The translations under genes and the position numbers were made by a program. Positions 32,882 to 40,990 of a stretch of DNA of 64,000 nt are shown here, piece by piece. The notes beneath the pieces were generated by a model that saw only the letters and a list, made by a program, of their open reading frames with translations, was not told the DNA's origin and ran no database searches. Each line of letters begins with the position of its first letter. Positions within the stretch are counted from its first letter, which is position 1. The DNA comes from Streptomyces goshikiensis (GTDB lineage: Bacteria; Actinomycetota; Actinomycetes; Streptomycetales; Streptomycetaceae): assembly GCF_014650555.1 (NCBI RefSeq), contig NZ_BMVE01000021.1, forward strand, positions 24,044 through 88,043, read 5' to 3'.

Positions 32882-33014
32882 GACGGCAAGATGAAACGCC
32901 CTCCGAGGACAGCTGACCGGTGGCCCTGGCCGAGTTGTCGTACCACGCGTCATGCAACTGCCGTACCGGGTAGCCCTGCGGAGATCAGAGGGACGGACAG
33001 CAACGCAATTGCGC

Positions 33015-33024
33015 CAGTAGGGTG
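33015..33024 (+). promoter_or_regulatory. CAGTAGGGTG element before NACHT gene
   Basis: Identical to the decamer at 31440-31449, 56 bases before the NACHT start codon. Suggests the two genes have separate but similarly controlled promoters. Confidence 0.4.
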
Positions 33025-33080
33025 CGGGACGCGCTCGTGCGGACCAGGCCGCAGGGGTGGAGCGGGAGGCGCCGGCAGAC

Positions 33081-35528
33081 ATGGAAGTTTGGATCGTCCT
33101 GCCGGTTGTCGCCGTCGGCTGCGTGCTGCTTCTACGCAGACTGCGCCCGGGTAAGGACGATCTGCTCGCCGGGCCCCAGCGGGCGCAGGCCCTGGACCGG
33201 CTCCAGGCGTCCGTGCGGCGCGGCTGGTCCGAGGAGGCCGACAAGCGCGGCCTCACCCCGAACCTCCTGCGACCGAGGCTGCTCCACACGCAGTGGGCGC
33301 CCGCGCCACCGGGGCTGACCGACGGCCGCACGCGCGGCCTCACCGGCACCACCGCGGACATGTCCGGGCTCGTCGAGTCCTTCACCGCGCTCGTGCCACA
33401 GCGGCTTGTGATCATCGGCCCGGCCGGTTCGGGCAAGTCGACCCTGCTCCTGCTGTTCCTGCTCGAACTGTGCCGGACACGCGAGATCGACCTGGCCGAA
33501 CGGGATCCTCGGGCACAGGGCGCAGGCACCCCGCCTCCCGTGCCCGTCCTGTTCTCCCTCAGTTCCTACGATCCAAGGCGCCACGGGCTGCTGGACTGGC
33601 TGGCCGGGCGGCTGGCGGCCGAGTACCCCGAGGTGGGGTCGGCGGCTTCCGCGAGGGACCTTCTCCACCGGGGCGACGTACTGCCTTGTCTCGACGGGCT
33701 CGACGAAATCCCCAAGCAGCGCGTTGTCAGGGTGCTGGACCGCATCCGCAGGGAGTTCGCCACCGCACGACCGGTGATCCTCGCATGCCGCACGGAGGAG
33801 TACGAGCGGGCCCTGGCCCTGGGACCGGTGCTGCACGGCGCCTCGGTCACCGAGGCACGCGAGCTGGCCTTCCCGCACGTGATGCAGTACCTGCGTGACA
33901 GTCTCGGAGAAGGCGGCCCCAGCCACAAGGAATGGGCGGATCTGTTCGGCCGCCTCGAACACGGCTGGGGAGCGCTGGAAGACGAGGTGGCCGCGGCACG
34001 CAGGCGTGGTGCGCCGATGTCCCCGCCGAGTTGGTCCTCGCTGGCACCGGCCGGCGGTCGGTCCGAGGACTCATGGCTGGTCCAGCGGTGGATGGTTCAG
34101 GCGGAAGCGGTGGCAGCCCGCGGCGGCCCGGCACACGAGGTGACCCCCCAACTGCTCGCGGCCCTCGGCGCGGCACTGACTTCGCCCCTGACGGCAAGCC
34201 TCTTCGCCGATCTGTACGGCTACGCGGACGCCAGCGACCAGACGCCGTTCCAGCGTCTGGCGCGTGCCGCCCCCGACGCGGTCCGGGCCGCGATCCTGGA
34301 GAACGCGGTGCGCGTCCTCTTCGACCACCGTCTGAACCCGGACGACTGGCCTGACGCGCGGCGCCACCTGTCCTTCCTGGCCCGCCACCTGGAGCGCATC
34401 GACCGAACCGACCTCGCCTGGTGGGAGCTGAGCGGTGCGCTGCACCACGGCCTCTACGGCGGCCTGCTGGGACTGCTCGCGGCCGTGGCCGGCGGCATCA
34501 CCACGGCATCCGCGGTCGACGGGGGGCAAGGCGCGTTGGCGGCGTTGCAGCTGGGTTCGGCGGCACTGGGCACCGGGATGCTCGTGTCGTGGTGGGGGCC
34601 GGACCGAGTGGCCTCGTGGCTGGACGAGTTCCTGCTCCGGAGGTCCGCGGCGCGTCGACCGCTCCGGGAGAACCCGGAGACGGAGGCACCGTCGGGCAGC
34701 CGCGCGGGGGACCCGCGCCTCGGCCGGACGTCGACCGCTCTCGCTGTCGGGCTGCCCATGGGGGGAATCATGGGATTTCTCGGTGCGCTCCCGAACGGCC
34801 CCGCCGTCGGGCTGCTCATCGGGATCTTGGGCGGCCTGCTGTTCGGCATTCCCGCCGGTCTCCTCGGTGCGGGCGGCCCGGTACGGGGACCGCGCTGGTT
34901 CCGCCGCGGCACCGGCTTCCTGCGTCGCGTCGCAGGCGGAGCGGGCGTGGGGTTCGCCGCCGGGGCGGCCCTGGGGCTTCTCATCTGGTGGGCCCAGCGC
35001 AGCGTTCCCTGGGCCGACGCCGAGCAGATGGACCGGCCCAGCTACGCGCTGGCCGCCGCCCTCCTGTTCGCCCTTGTCGGCATGGTCCTGGGGATGCTGT
35101 CAGGTTTCCTGCGCTGGCTTCAGACACCCGCGCCGGCGGACGACTCCACGTCCCCGCGGGTCCTGCTGCGCGGCGACCGGAGGCTGGTCGCCGGGTGGAC
35201 CCTGATGATTGCCGGGCTGGCCGGGCTCGCCATGGCCTGGATCATGGCGAACTCCTCGACCGGCCGCGGGCAGGTCGCCGAGGCCAGCGTGCTCCTCATC
35301 GTCCTGGCCCTGTGGGGGCCCATCGCCGTCCGGCCCTGGCCGCGGTACGTCGTGGCGCGATCCTGGCTGTGGCTCCGCGGCGATCTTCCGCACGACCTCA
35401 TGGGGTTCCTGGAACACGCCCACAAGGTGTCGGCGTTGCGGCAGGTGGGCGGCGTCTACCAGTTCCGCCACAAAGACGTGCAGGAGTACCTGAGCGGGTC
35501 ACCCGCCGACACGAGTACGCGGTTTTAG
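33081..35528 (+). CDS. membrane NACHT NTPase
   Basis: An 815-residue STAND-type NTPase. An N-terminal helix (MEVWIVLPVVAVGCVLLL) anchors it. The NACHT module follows: Walker A GPAGSGKST (113-121), PVPVLFSLSSYDP, Walker B VLPCLDGLDEIP (about 200-211) and LACRTEEYERA as sensor. A helical region follows, then about 330 residues with many Gly-rich membrane helices (LLGLLAAVAGGITTASAV, GLLIGILGGLLFGIPAGLLG). The C-terminus ends in a soluble FRHKDVQEYLSG helix, common to the end of NACHT proteins. NACHT proteins switch on NTP exchange when a threat is sensed. ATG 33081 was chosen over GTG 33057 for the GGGAGG at 11 nt. Tail-to-tail with the protease-chaperonin gene, 11 bases apart. Confidence 0.9.
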   Translation: MEVWIVLPVVAVGCVLLLRRLRPGKDDLLAGPQRAQALDRLQASVRRGWSEEADKRGLTPNLLRPRLLHTQWAPAPPGLTDGRTRGLTGTTADMSGLVESFTALVPQRLVIIGPAGSGKSTLLLLFLLELCRTREIDLAERDPRAQGAGTPPPVPVLFSLSSYDPRRHGLLDWLAGRLAAEYPEVGSAASARDLLHRGDVLPCLDGLDEIPKQRVVRVLDRIRREFATARPVILACRTEEYERALALGPVLHGASVTEARELAFPHVMQYLRDSLGEGGPSHKEWADLFGRLEHGWGALEDEVAAARRRGAPMSPPSWSSLAPAGGRSEDSWLVQRWMVQAEAVAARGGPAHEVTPQLLAALGAALTSPLTASLFADLYGYADASDQTPFQRLARAAPDAVRAAILENAVRVLFDHRLNPDDWPDARRHLSFLARHLERIDRTDLAWWELSGALHHGLYGGLLGLLAAVAGGITTASAVDGGQGALAALQLGSAALGTGMLVSWWGPDRVASWLDEFLLRRSAARRPLRENPETEAPSGSRAGDPRLGRTSTALAVGLPMGGIMGFLGALPNGPAVGLLIGILGGLLFGIPAGLLGAGGPVRGPRWFRRGTGFLRRVAGGAGVGFAAGAALGLLIWWAQRSVPWADAEQMDRPSYALAAALLFALVGMVLGMLSGFLRWLQTPAPADDSTSPRVLLRGDRRLVAGWTLMIAGLAGLAMAWIMANSSTGRGQVAEASVLLIVLALWGPIAVRPWPRYVVARSWLWLRGDLPHDLMGFLEHAHKVSALRQVGGVYQFRHKDVQEYLSGSPADTSTRF

Positions 35529-35539
35529 CCGTCTGGGCG

Positions 35540-37882
35540 TCAGGAGCCTGTGAGGAAGCCGGTCAGCGCGGCCTTCGCCGTGTCGAGCGCGAGCAGCACG
35601 ATCTCGGCGGCATCCTCGGGCAGTTCCGCGAACAGGTTGGTCGACGGCCCACGGTCGAGCGCGTCCGGATCGCCGGCGGCACACCACCGCTCGACGTCGT
35701 CCGGAGTCAGTCCCGCCGTCGACGCCAGCGCGCGGAACGGCGCGGCCAGCGCCGTGCGCACCACATGGGTCCCGGGACCCCCGGCGCCGTCCGAGAGGGC
35801 GGCCCGGGCACGGAGCAGTGCGAGACCGCCGCCGGGCACGGTGCCGGACCGCAACGCGGCCTGCGCCGTGTGCGCGGCCCGTTCGGCTGACTCGGTGCGG
35901 GCGGCGATCGCCGCTTCCGTTTCCGCGCCGACGGTCAGGTACACGGCGCGGGAGGTCAACCAGGCGACCTGTTCCTCCAACGCCGATCGTTCGTCGTCAG
36001 AGTCCGCCAGCTCCAACAGCGCGCCGGCGGAGGCGATCCACCGGTCCAGCATGCGCGGATCGTGATCGCCGCCCACCAGTACCGTCTCCGACGCGGAGAC
36101 GACCGCCAGGCCGACGCGGCCCAGGACGTCGAACCAGGCGGTGCCCGGGAGCACACCGGAGCTCTCCGTCAGCGCCGTGGCGCCGGTCAGCAGGGCCAAG
36201 GACCGCAGCCGCTGGTGCCCTTGCCACCCGGCGGGGACACGTACCACCGTCGGCACCGGTCCGTCCGCCGGATCGCACAGGGCCCGCAGCAGGCCGCCCC
36301 GTGGATCGCAGTCGTCCGCGGTGGTGAGGACCAGGAGGGGGCTGCCCTCCGCGCCGAGACGGCCGCGCAGTCTGCGGAAGGCCTCGCCGTCGCCCGTCAC
36401 CGAGTCGAGCAGCAGCACGTAAGGCTCCACGAGCCGGATCCGGCGGGTCCAGGCGTCGGTTCCGGGGGCGTCGGCGGCGTACGGGAAGGCGTGCCCGGCG
36501 GGCACGCGAAGGCCTTGGCATACGGTCGGCCCCTCGATGGCCCGGGTCGCGCCGCGTTCGCAGATCAGGACGCCGTACGGGCCCGCGAGCAGTGCCGCGG
36601 CCGAGACCGCTTCGGCCACCTCCGGGTCGGCCGTCGCACCGCGGGCGACCGCGTCCGGACGGGAACACGGAGCCGCCAGATCGGCCAGGGCGGCGCGAGC
36701 GAGGTCCAGCGCCTCGCCGGATTCCCGGAGCAGCTCTCGGGATCCGCTACCCCCGGAGCGCTGGTCGGCCGCCTCCCCGATCAGGGCTGCGGCGAGGACC
36801 GCCGCGGTCAGGGCTCCGTCCCCGGATGCCGCGTCCATCGCGCGGGCGGCCTCGACGACCGGGTCGATGCCGGGGACCGCTCGGGGGTCGGCGGTCCGGA
36901 AGCATTCGGCCACCTGCCGGGCGTTGGTCACCCTGAAGGGCTGACCGTCCGGGCCCAGCACCGTGGCACCAGGGGGACGGGAGCCGAGCAGGGCGCTCAT
37001 GGCCGCTCCGATGGCCCGTGCGCCGTCGCCCGGCGTCTCGGCGTCCCCGCTCCGCCGCGTCACCCCCGAACCCTCCCGAGTCCGGGCGGGCGGGAGCGGG
37101 CGGGCAAGGGCGTCGCGCATCAGCTCGGTGTGGGGTCCCGCCAGGATTCGGGAGACGATGAGAGAGGTGGGGATGCCCTGGTTCATGCCGTCGCGATGGC
37201 CGTGGTGCATCGCCACCACAGAGCCGTCCTCGGTGACGAGGGGGCCGCCCGACGAGCCGTCCAAGGTGTTCGCGCCCCGGTAGCGGACACGGCTCTCGCC
37301 GGAGCGCAGGACCTTCTCGGTCTTGCTGTAGTCCAGCAGGAGCCGCAGGGGGTAGTGGAAGAGGCTCAGCGGCCCGCTGCCGAAGGCGTAGTCCTCCTCG
37401 AACGGCTTGTAGTAACCCCTGGGACGCAGGAGGCCGTTCGGCTCCACCAGAGCGGGCGGGTGGCCGGCGAGGCGGACGAGGGCGAAGTCCAGGCCGTCCT
37501 CGGCGGTCTGCATGCCGCGAGGCACCGGGTCGTCCGGGGAGGGTGGGCTGGAGTCGAGGAGCTCGGTGAGGGGAATCCGTACGGCGTCCTGCGCGGCGGC
37601 ATGCCCCGGGTCGTGGTGGGAGGGGAACACGGCCACCATCCCGGCCACCGGTCCGACACCGGACGCGCCGAGTGCCAACCGGACGGCGTGACCTGCGGTG
37701 AGCAGCAGGGCCGGCCCGACCAGGAAACCGGTGGCCACCTGGCTGCCGCCGCGCTCCAGACGGGCGACCCGCGACTCGGCCTCGGCGACCCTCGCCCTGA
37801 CGTCCTGGGTCGAGTGCATTCCGGCGCGGGCGCTGGTGACCGCCTGAAGCGCGGAACCCGGATCCGGAGCCTGCGTCGTCAC
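35540..37882 (-). CDS. trypsin-like protease fused to degenerate GroEL/Cpn60-like domain
   Basis: A 780-residue protein. Residues 45-250 are a trypsin-like fold with an intact triad: His65 (LTAGHAV), Asp132 (GLDFALVRL), Ser211 (GSSGGPLV). Residues about 285-780 follow the order of a chaperonin: GPDGQPFRVTNARQVAE, ASGDGALTAAVLAAALIGE (GroEL AGDGTTTATVLAxALxxE), a divergent apical region, GAETEAAIAARTESAERAAH, SGTVPGGGLALLRA (GroEL EGVVAGGGVALIR), TALAAPFRALASTAGLTPDDV, and the closing EIVLLALDTAKAAL helix. By eye, GroEL Asp52 and Asp398 equivalents are replaced (A, R), so ATP cycling is doubtful. GTG start overlaps the upstream protease stop by 4 nt (GTGA). No signal peptide. Confidence 0.85.
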   Translation of the reverse strand: MTTQAPDPGSALQAVTSARAGMHSTQDVRARVAEAESRVARLERGGSQVATGFLVGPALLLTAGHAVRLALGASGVGPVAGMVAVFPSHHDPGHAAAQDAVRIPLTELLDSSPPSPDDPVPRGMQTAEDGLDFALVRLAGHPPALVEPNGLLRPRGYYKPFEEDYAFGSGPLSLFHYPLRLLLDYSKTEKVLRSGESRVRYRGANTLDGSSGGPLVTEDGSVVAMHHGHRDGMNQGIPTSLIVSRILAGPHTELMRDALARPLPPARTREGSGVTRRSGDAETPGDGARAIGAAMSALLGSRPPGATVLGPDGQPFRVTNARQVAECFRTADPRAVPGIDPVVEAARAMDAASGDGALTAAVLAAALIGEAADQRSGGSGSRELLRESGEALDLARAALADLAAPCSRPDAVARGATADPEVAEAVSAAALLAGPYGVLICERGATRAIEGPTVCQGLRVPAGHAFPYAADAPGTDAWTRRIRLVEPYVLLLDSVTGDGEAFRRLRGRLGAEGSPLLVLTTADDCDPRGGLLRALCDPADGPVPTVVRVPAGWQGHQRLRSLALLTGATALTESSGVLPGTAWFDVLGRVGLAVVSASETVLVGGDHDPRMLDRWIASAGALLELADSDDERSALEEQVAWLTSRAVYLTVGAETEAAIAARTESAERAAHTAQAALRSGTVPGGGLALLRARAALSDGAGGPGTHVVRTALAAPFRALASTAGLTPDDVERWCAAGDPDALDRGPSTNLFAELPEDAAEIVLLALDTAKAALTGFLTGS

Positions 37883-38895
37883 GAGGCGCGCTGCCGGACG
37901 AGACGGGCTACGTCCGCGGCGGGTACGGCGTAGTTGCGTTTCCCCGCCAGGCCCTGGAAATGGAGGCCGAGCGCCCGGCCGGTGTCCAGGTCCACGACGA
38001 CGGAACCGGAGTTGCCGCCGAGTGTCGTCGCGTCGTGATGGATCCACTGGTTGCCGTCGAAGGAGATGACCTGCCCCGGAGCGAGCCGCTTGCACTCGAA
38101 GATGTTGTTGAAGATGCGCTTGCGGTCCTCCGGGTCGTCGTGCTGCCCGATGTAGGGGTAGCCGATCACCCCCACCCAACGGCCCACGGTGAGACCCTCC
38201 TTGCCCTTCGCCAGCTCGATCGGCGGCGGCAGGGACTCACCGCTCTCACTGGTCGGGGCGAGCCTGAGCAACGCGGCATCACAGGGAGAGGAGTCTGGCT
38301 CGATCCATACCACCTCCGTCACCTTGAACCGTGATTCCTGCGTCCTGCCGTGCTCATGGCGCCAGTCGATGTAGGCGTGCACCTGGGCCAGGGGGTTCGC
38401 GCGGAACCTGAAGCCGCCGCGACCCCTCGTCGCGAAGTTCTGTGCCACGTGGCGGTTGGTGACGGCGAGACCTTCGGCCACCACCCACGCGGTTCCCACC
38501 CACTCCAGGTCGTGGTTGCGCAGATCGACCCGTCCCACGCTGGGAATGACGCCCTCAAGGAGTCGACGAGCGGCCTTCACCCTGGCGGCGACCACGAGGC
38601 TCTCGGCGTCGTTGTCGGGGGCGTCGGCCGCGGTGGCGAAGGTGTTGCGCCGCACCAGGTAGACGGGCCTGCCGAACTGCCTGACGATGGCCTCCAAGCC
38701 GCTCTCATCGCCCTGCCAGGTCCCCTCGGCCATCGCCTTGACGCCGTCGGCGGCCCGGTCGACGTCCAGCAGGCCTTCCAGGGCCCCGACGCTCTCCAGA
38801 CCCCCCGACGCCGCGACCGCGTTCCTGATCTCCTCGAAGCGGTCGAGGAACTCCTCCCTCACCTCGCCGTCGGCGAAGATCTGCGTGTACTCCAT
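37879..38895 (-). CDS. V8/trypsin-like serine protease with N-terminal accessory domain
   Basis: A 338-residue protease without a signal peptide. Residues 1-95 are a helical accessory region (EVREEFLDRFEEIRNAV, GLEAIVRQFGRPVYLVRRNTF) that may be an adaptor domain. The protease domain has His149 (AVTNRHVAQNF), Asp206 (CDAALLRL) and Ser296 (LGGNSGSVVVD), all present. LEWVGTAWVVAEGL and GVIGYPYIG are typical of V8-like enzymes. It is translationally coupled to the protease-chaperonin gene. A -10-like TAGCGT lies about 45-50 bases upstream. Intracellular location plus the NACHT neighbour suggests a conflict or cell-death effector (inference). Confidence 0.88.
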   Translation of the reverse strand: MEYTQIFADGEVREEFLDRFEEIRNAVAASGGLESVGALEGLLDVDRAADGVKAMAEGTWQGDESGLEAIVRQFGRPVYLVRRNTFATAADAPDNDAESLVVAARVKAARRLLEGVIPSVGRVDLRNHDLEWVGTAWVVAEGLAVTNRHVAQNFATRGRGGFRFRANPLAQVHAYIDWRHEHGRTQESRFKVTEVVWIEPDSSPCDAALLRLAPTSESGESLPPPIELAKGKEGLTVGRWVGVIGYPYIGQHDDPEDRKRIFNNIFECKRLAPGQVISFDGNQWIHHDATTLGGNSGSVVVDLDTGRALGLHFQGLAGKRNYAVPAADVARLVRQRAS

Positions 38896-38991
38896 GCCTG
38901 CCCCCGTCGATGCGGTGCTGCTGGGACCGACACGCTACCGGCCGGCAGGCAGGGCAATCAGCGGCATGTGAGATTCGGCTTGGTGCCACCC

Positions 38992-39858
38992 TCACCCGGC
39001 AGCGCGCTCCACCGGGATCCACAGCTCGGCGTCCGCCGACGCGCCGTCCGGTGACAGGCCTACCCGCAGGATCTCCGGTCCGGGCCTGCTCAGGTACGGG
39101 TTCGACGGGAACCACTGCGTGAACACGTCCCGCCACAGGAACTGGAGCGTCTGCGGGAACGGCCCCGAGCTCTCGAAGACGGCCCAGCTCCCCGCCGGGA
39201 CGGTGAGGACATCCAGGTCCGGCGGGACCTCGGCCCCCGTCACCGCAGCGTGGTAGTAGTCGAGTTCGGTACCCTCCGCCCGGCTCGGGTCGAGCTGGTC
39301 GCTCACCGCGACGATCCCTGCGGGCTCCTGGTCGGACAGTGCCTGTACGCGCCGCAGCGTCTCCGGGCCGATGCTCCGGATGAAAGCCGCGATGGCCGGG
39401 TTGGGCCCCTCATGCACGAGGGGGACACGGGCCTTTTTCCCGGCCACCCGGAACTCCTCTTTGTCCGTGATGCGGTACCGCATGCTGCTGCTCCCTTCGA
39501 CGACGAGTCGGAAGGACATCCGGGGCTGGGAGCTGAGCACGGCGCCGCTCCGCCGCGCCTCACCCGGCCCGACGCCGTGCACGACGCGGAACGCGCGGGC
39601 GAAGGCCTCGCCCGATCCGTAGCCATAGCGGGTCGCGATGTCCAGCAGGGTCCGCTCACCGGCCAGGACTTCGGCGCCCGCGACGGTCAGCCGCCTGCGC
39701 CGGACGTACTCCGACAGCGGCAGCCCCGCCAGCGCCGAGAACAGCCGACGCAGGTGGTACTCGGACGTCATCGCGATGCGCGCGAGGTCGGCCACGTCCA
39801 GCGGCTGATCGAGGTGCGCCTCGATGTGCTCCATGGCCTGGTTCAGACCCTCCAGCAT
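38992..39858 (-). CDS. AraC-family regulator with GyrI-like C-terminal domain
   Basis: A 288-residue regulator. The N-terminal AraC double HTH (residues 5-105) reads HIEAHLDQPLDVADLARIAMTSEYHLRRLF and IATRYGYGSGEAFARAFR. The C-terminal GyrI/BmrR-like effector domain (about 125-288) has MRYRITDKEEFRVAGKKARVP, YHAAVTGAEVP, AGSWAVFESSGPFPQTLQ and ELWIPVE. Such SOB/Rob-like regulators sense small amphipathic compounds. It is transcribed toward the protease pair with a 96-base gap; it might drive them, but its own target is not known. Confidence 0.93.
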   Translation of the reverse strand: MLEGLNQAMEHIEAHLDQPLDVADLARIAMTSEYHLRRLFSALAGLPLSEYVRRRRLTVAGAEVLAGERTLLDIATRYGYGSGEAFARAFRVVHGVGPGEARRSGAVLSSQPRMSFRLVVEGSSSMRYRITDKEEFRVAGKKARVPLVHEGPNPAIAAFIRSIGPETLRRVQALSDQEPAGIVAVSDQLDPSRAEGTELDYYHAAVTGAEVPPDLDVLTVPAGSWAVFESSGPFPQTLQFLWRDVFTQWFPSNPYLSRPGPEILRVGLSPDGASADAELWIPVERAAG

Positions 39859-40182
39859 CCCCGATCTCCTTCCCTTACGAGCGCCACGCTACGGAGGGTC
39901 CAGGGTGCCGTACCCGACATCCGGTGCCCGGTTCGGTCGGGTCCCTGGGCGGGGGCCGGCTCGGCGCGCTCAGCCTGGTACGCAATGCCGCCGCGGTCCT
40001 GTGGACGCCCCGCACACCTGCACGCCGCCGTCTCCCACCCTCGTGTCGAGCGACTGGGACGGACCGCGCGTTGCCGCCTGGAGGAACACCCTGCGGGAAG
40101 GACCGCGGAAGCCGGCCCCTACCGCCGGGCAGGCGGGCCGTGCGGTGCCCGGCCCCGGTCCCCGCTGTCCTCCCCGCGGGCG
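39859..40182. other. 324-base intergenic region between AraC and MerR genes
   Basis: GC-rich DNA between two minus-strand genes. It should contain the AraC gene promoter and the MerR gene 3' end. No gene, clear hairpin or repeat was recognised. Confidence 0.4.
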
Positions 40183-40854
40183 CTACCGGGGCGACGCGGC
40201 CTCGGCGCCGTCGCCCGCTGCCCGGCGCCGGACCTGGTCCTCCTGGGCGAGACGCCGCAGCAGCTCGAACACCGGCGCGCAGATCGCGAAGACGATGACC
40301 GCCCGCTCGGCCAGCGCCACCGGGTCGTCGACGCCGGCGGCACGCTCCAGGTCCAGCCGGGCCACCGACTCGGCCAGCCTCGCGTACGCGGCGAGCTCGC
40401 CCGGGGCGTAGCGCGCGTCCAGCCTCCGCAGTTCCTTCAGCGCCGACGTCAGCCCCTGCACGTGCGGTGACGTGCCCGGCGCCTGCCAGTTCAGGGCCGC
40501 GAGCAGCTCCGCCACCTCGGCCCCGGCGGTCGCGTCGGCCTCGGCTTCCTCCTCGTCGCCCGCGGCGCTCTGGGCCGCCATCGGCACCGGGAGGGCGTAG
40601 CTGACCGCTCCCAGGGCGCCCTCCGAGCTGTCGGCCTGGTCGATGGCCGCCAGCACGTTGCGGGTGGCGGCGATGGACAGCCCGCCGAGCGCGGTCAGCG
40701 CCTTGATCAGCCGCAGCCGCTGCACGTGCTCGTCCCCGTACTCGGCAAGGGTCGCGGCGGTCGCCCGTCCTGCGGGGAGCAGCTCCTGCCGCAGGAAGTA
40801 CTTGATGCTGGCGACCGGCACGCCGGTCCGCCGGCTGAGCTCCGAGATCTTCAT
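40183..40854 (-). CDS. MerR-family transcriptional regulator
   Basis: A 223-residue regulator. The N-terminal winged HTH is MKISELSRRTGVPVASIKYFLRQELL with the wing TLAEYGDEHVQRLRLIKAL. The C-terminal part is helical, with an acidic linker (DEEEAEADA) and no Cys cluster for metal binding, so it probably senses an organic ligand. Divergent from the YhgE/Pip-like transporter; twin palindromes in between are its likely operators. ATG 40854 opens the HTH directly. Confidence 0.9.
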   Translation of the reverse strand: MKISELSRRTGVPVASIKYFLRQELLPAGRATAATLAEYGDEHVQRLRLIKALTALGGLSIAATRNVLAAIDQADSSEGALGAVSYALPVPMAAQSAAGDEEEAEADATAGAEVAELLAALNWQAPGTSPHVQGLTSALKELRRLDARYAPGELAAYARLAESVARLDLERAAGVDDPVALAERAVIVFAICAPVFELLRRLAQEDQVRRRAAGDGAEAASPR

Positions 40855-40929
40855 ACGGCTTCCCTGCTGGTCTCGCGTCCGACTCGCATCAGGCATCGGC
40901 GATTGGACACCTCAACAAGATACTGCCAC

Positions 40930-40945
40930 TATCCAGTACTGGATA
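40930..40945. promoter_or_regulatory. operator 1 TATCCAGTACTGGATA
   Basis: Perfect 16-base palindrome in the divergent MerR/transporter promoter region. Confidence 0.8.
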
Positions 40946-40952
40946 CCTCAAG

Positions 40953-40968
40953 TATCCAGTACTGGACA
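40953..40968. promoter_or_regulatory. operator 2 TATCCAGTACTGGACA
   Basis: Same core CCAGTACTGG with one arm mismatch, 23 bases from operator 1 and 22 bases before the transporter start codon. Confidence 0.8.
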
Positions 40969-40990
40969 ACCCAGCCGCCCCGGAGAATCG

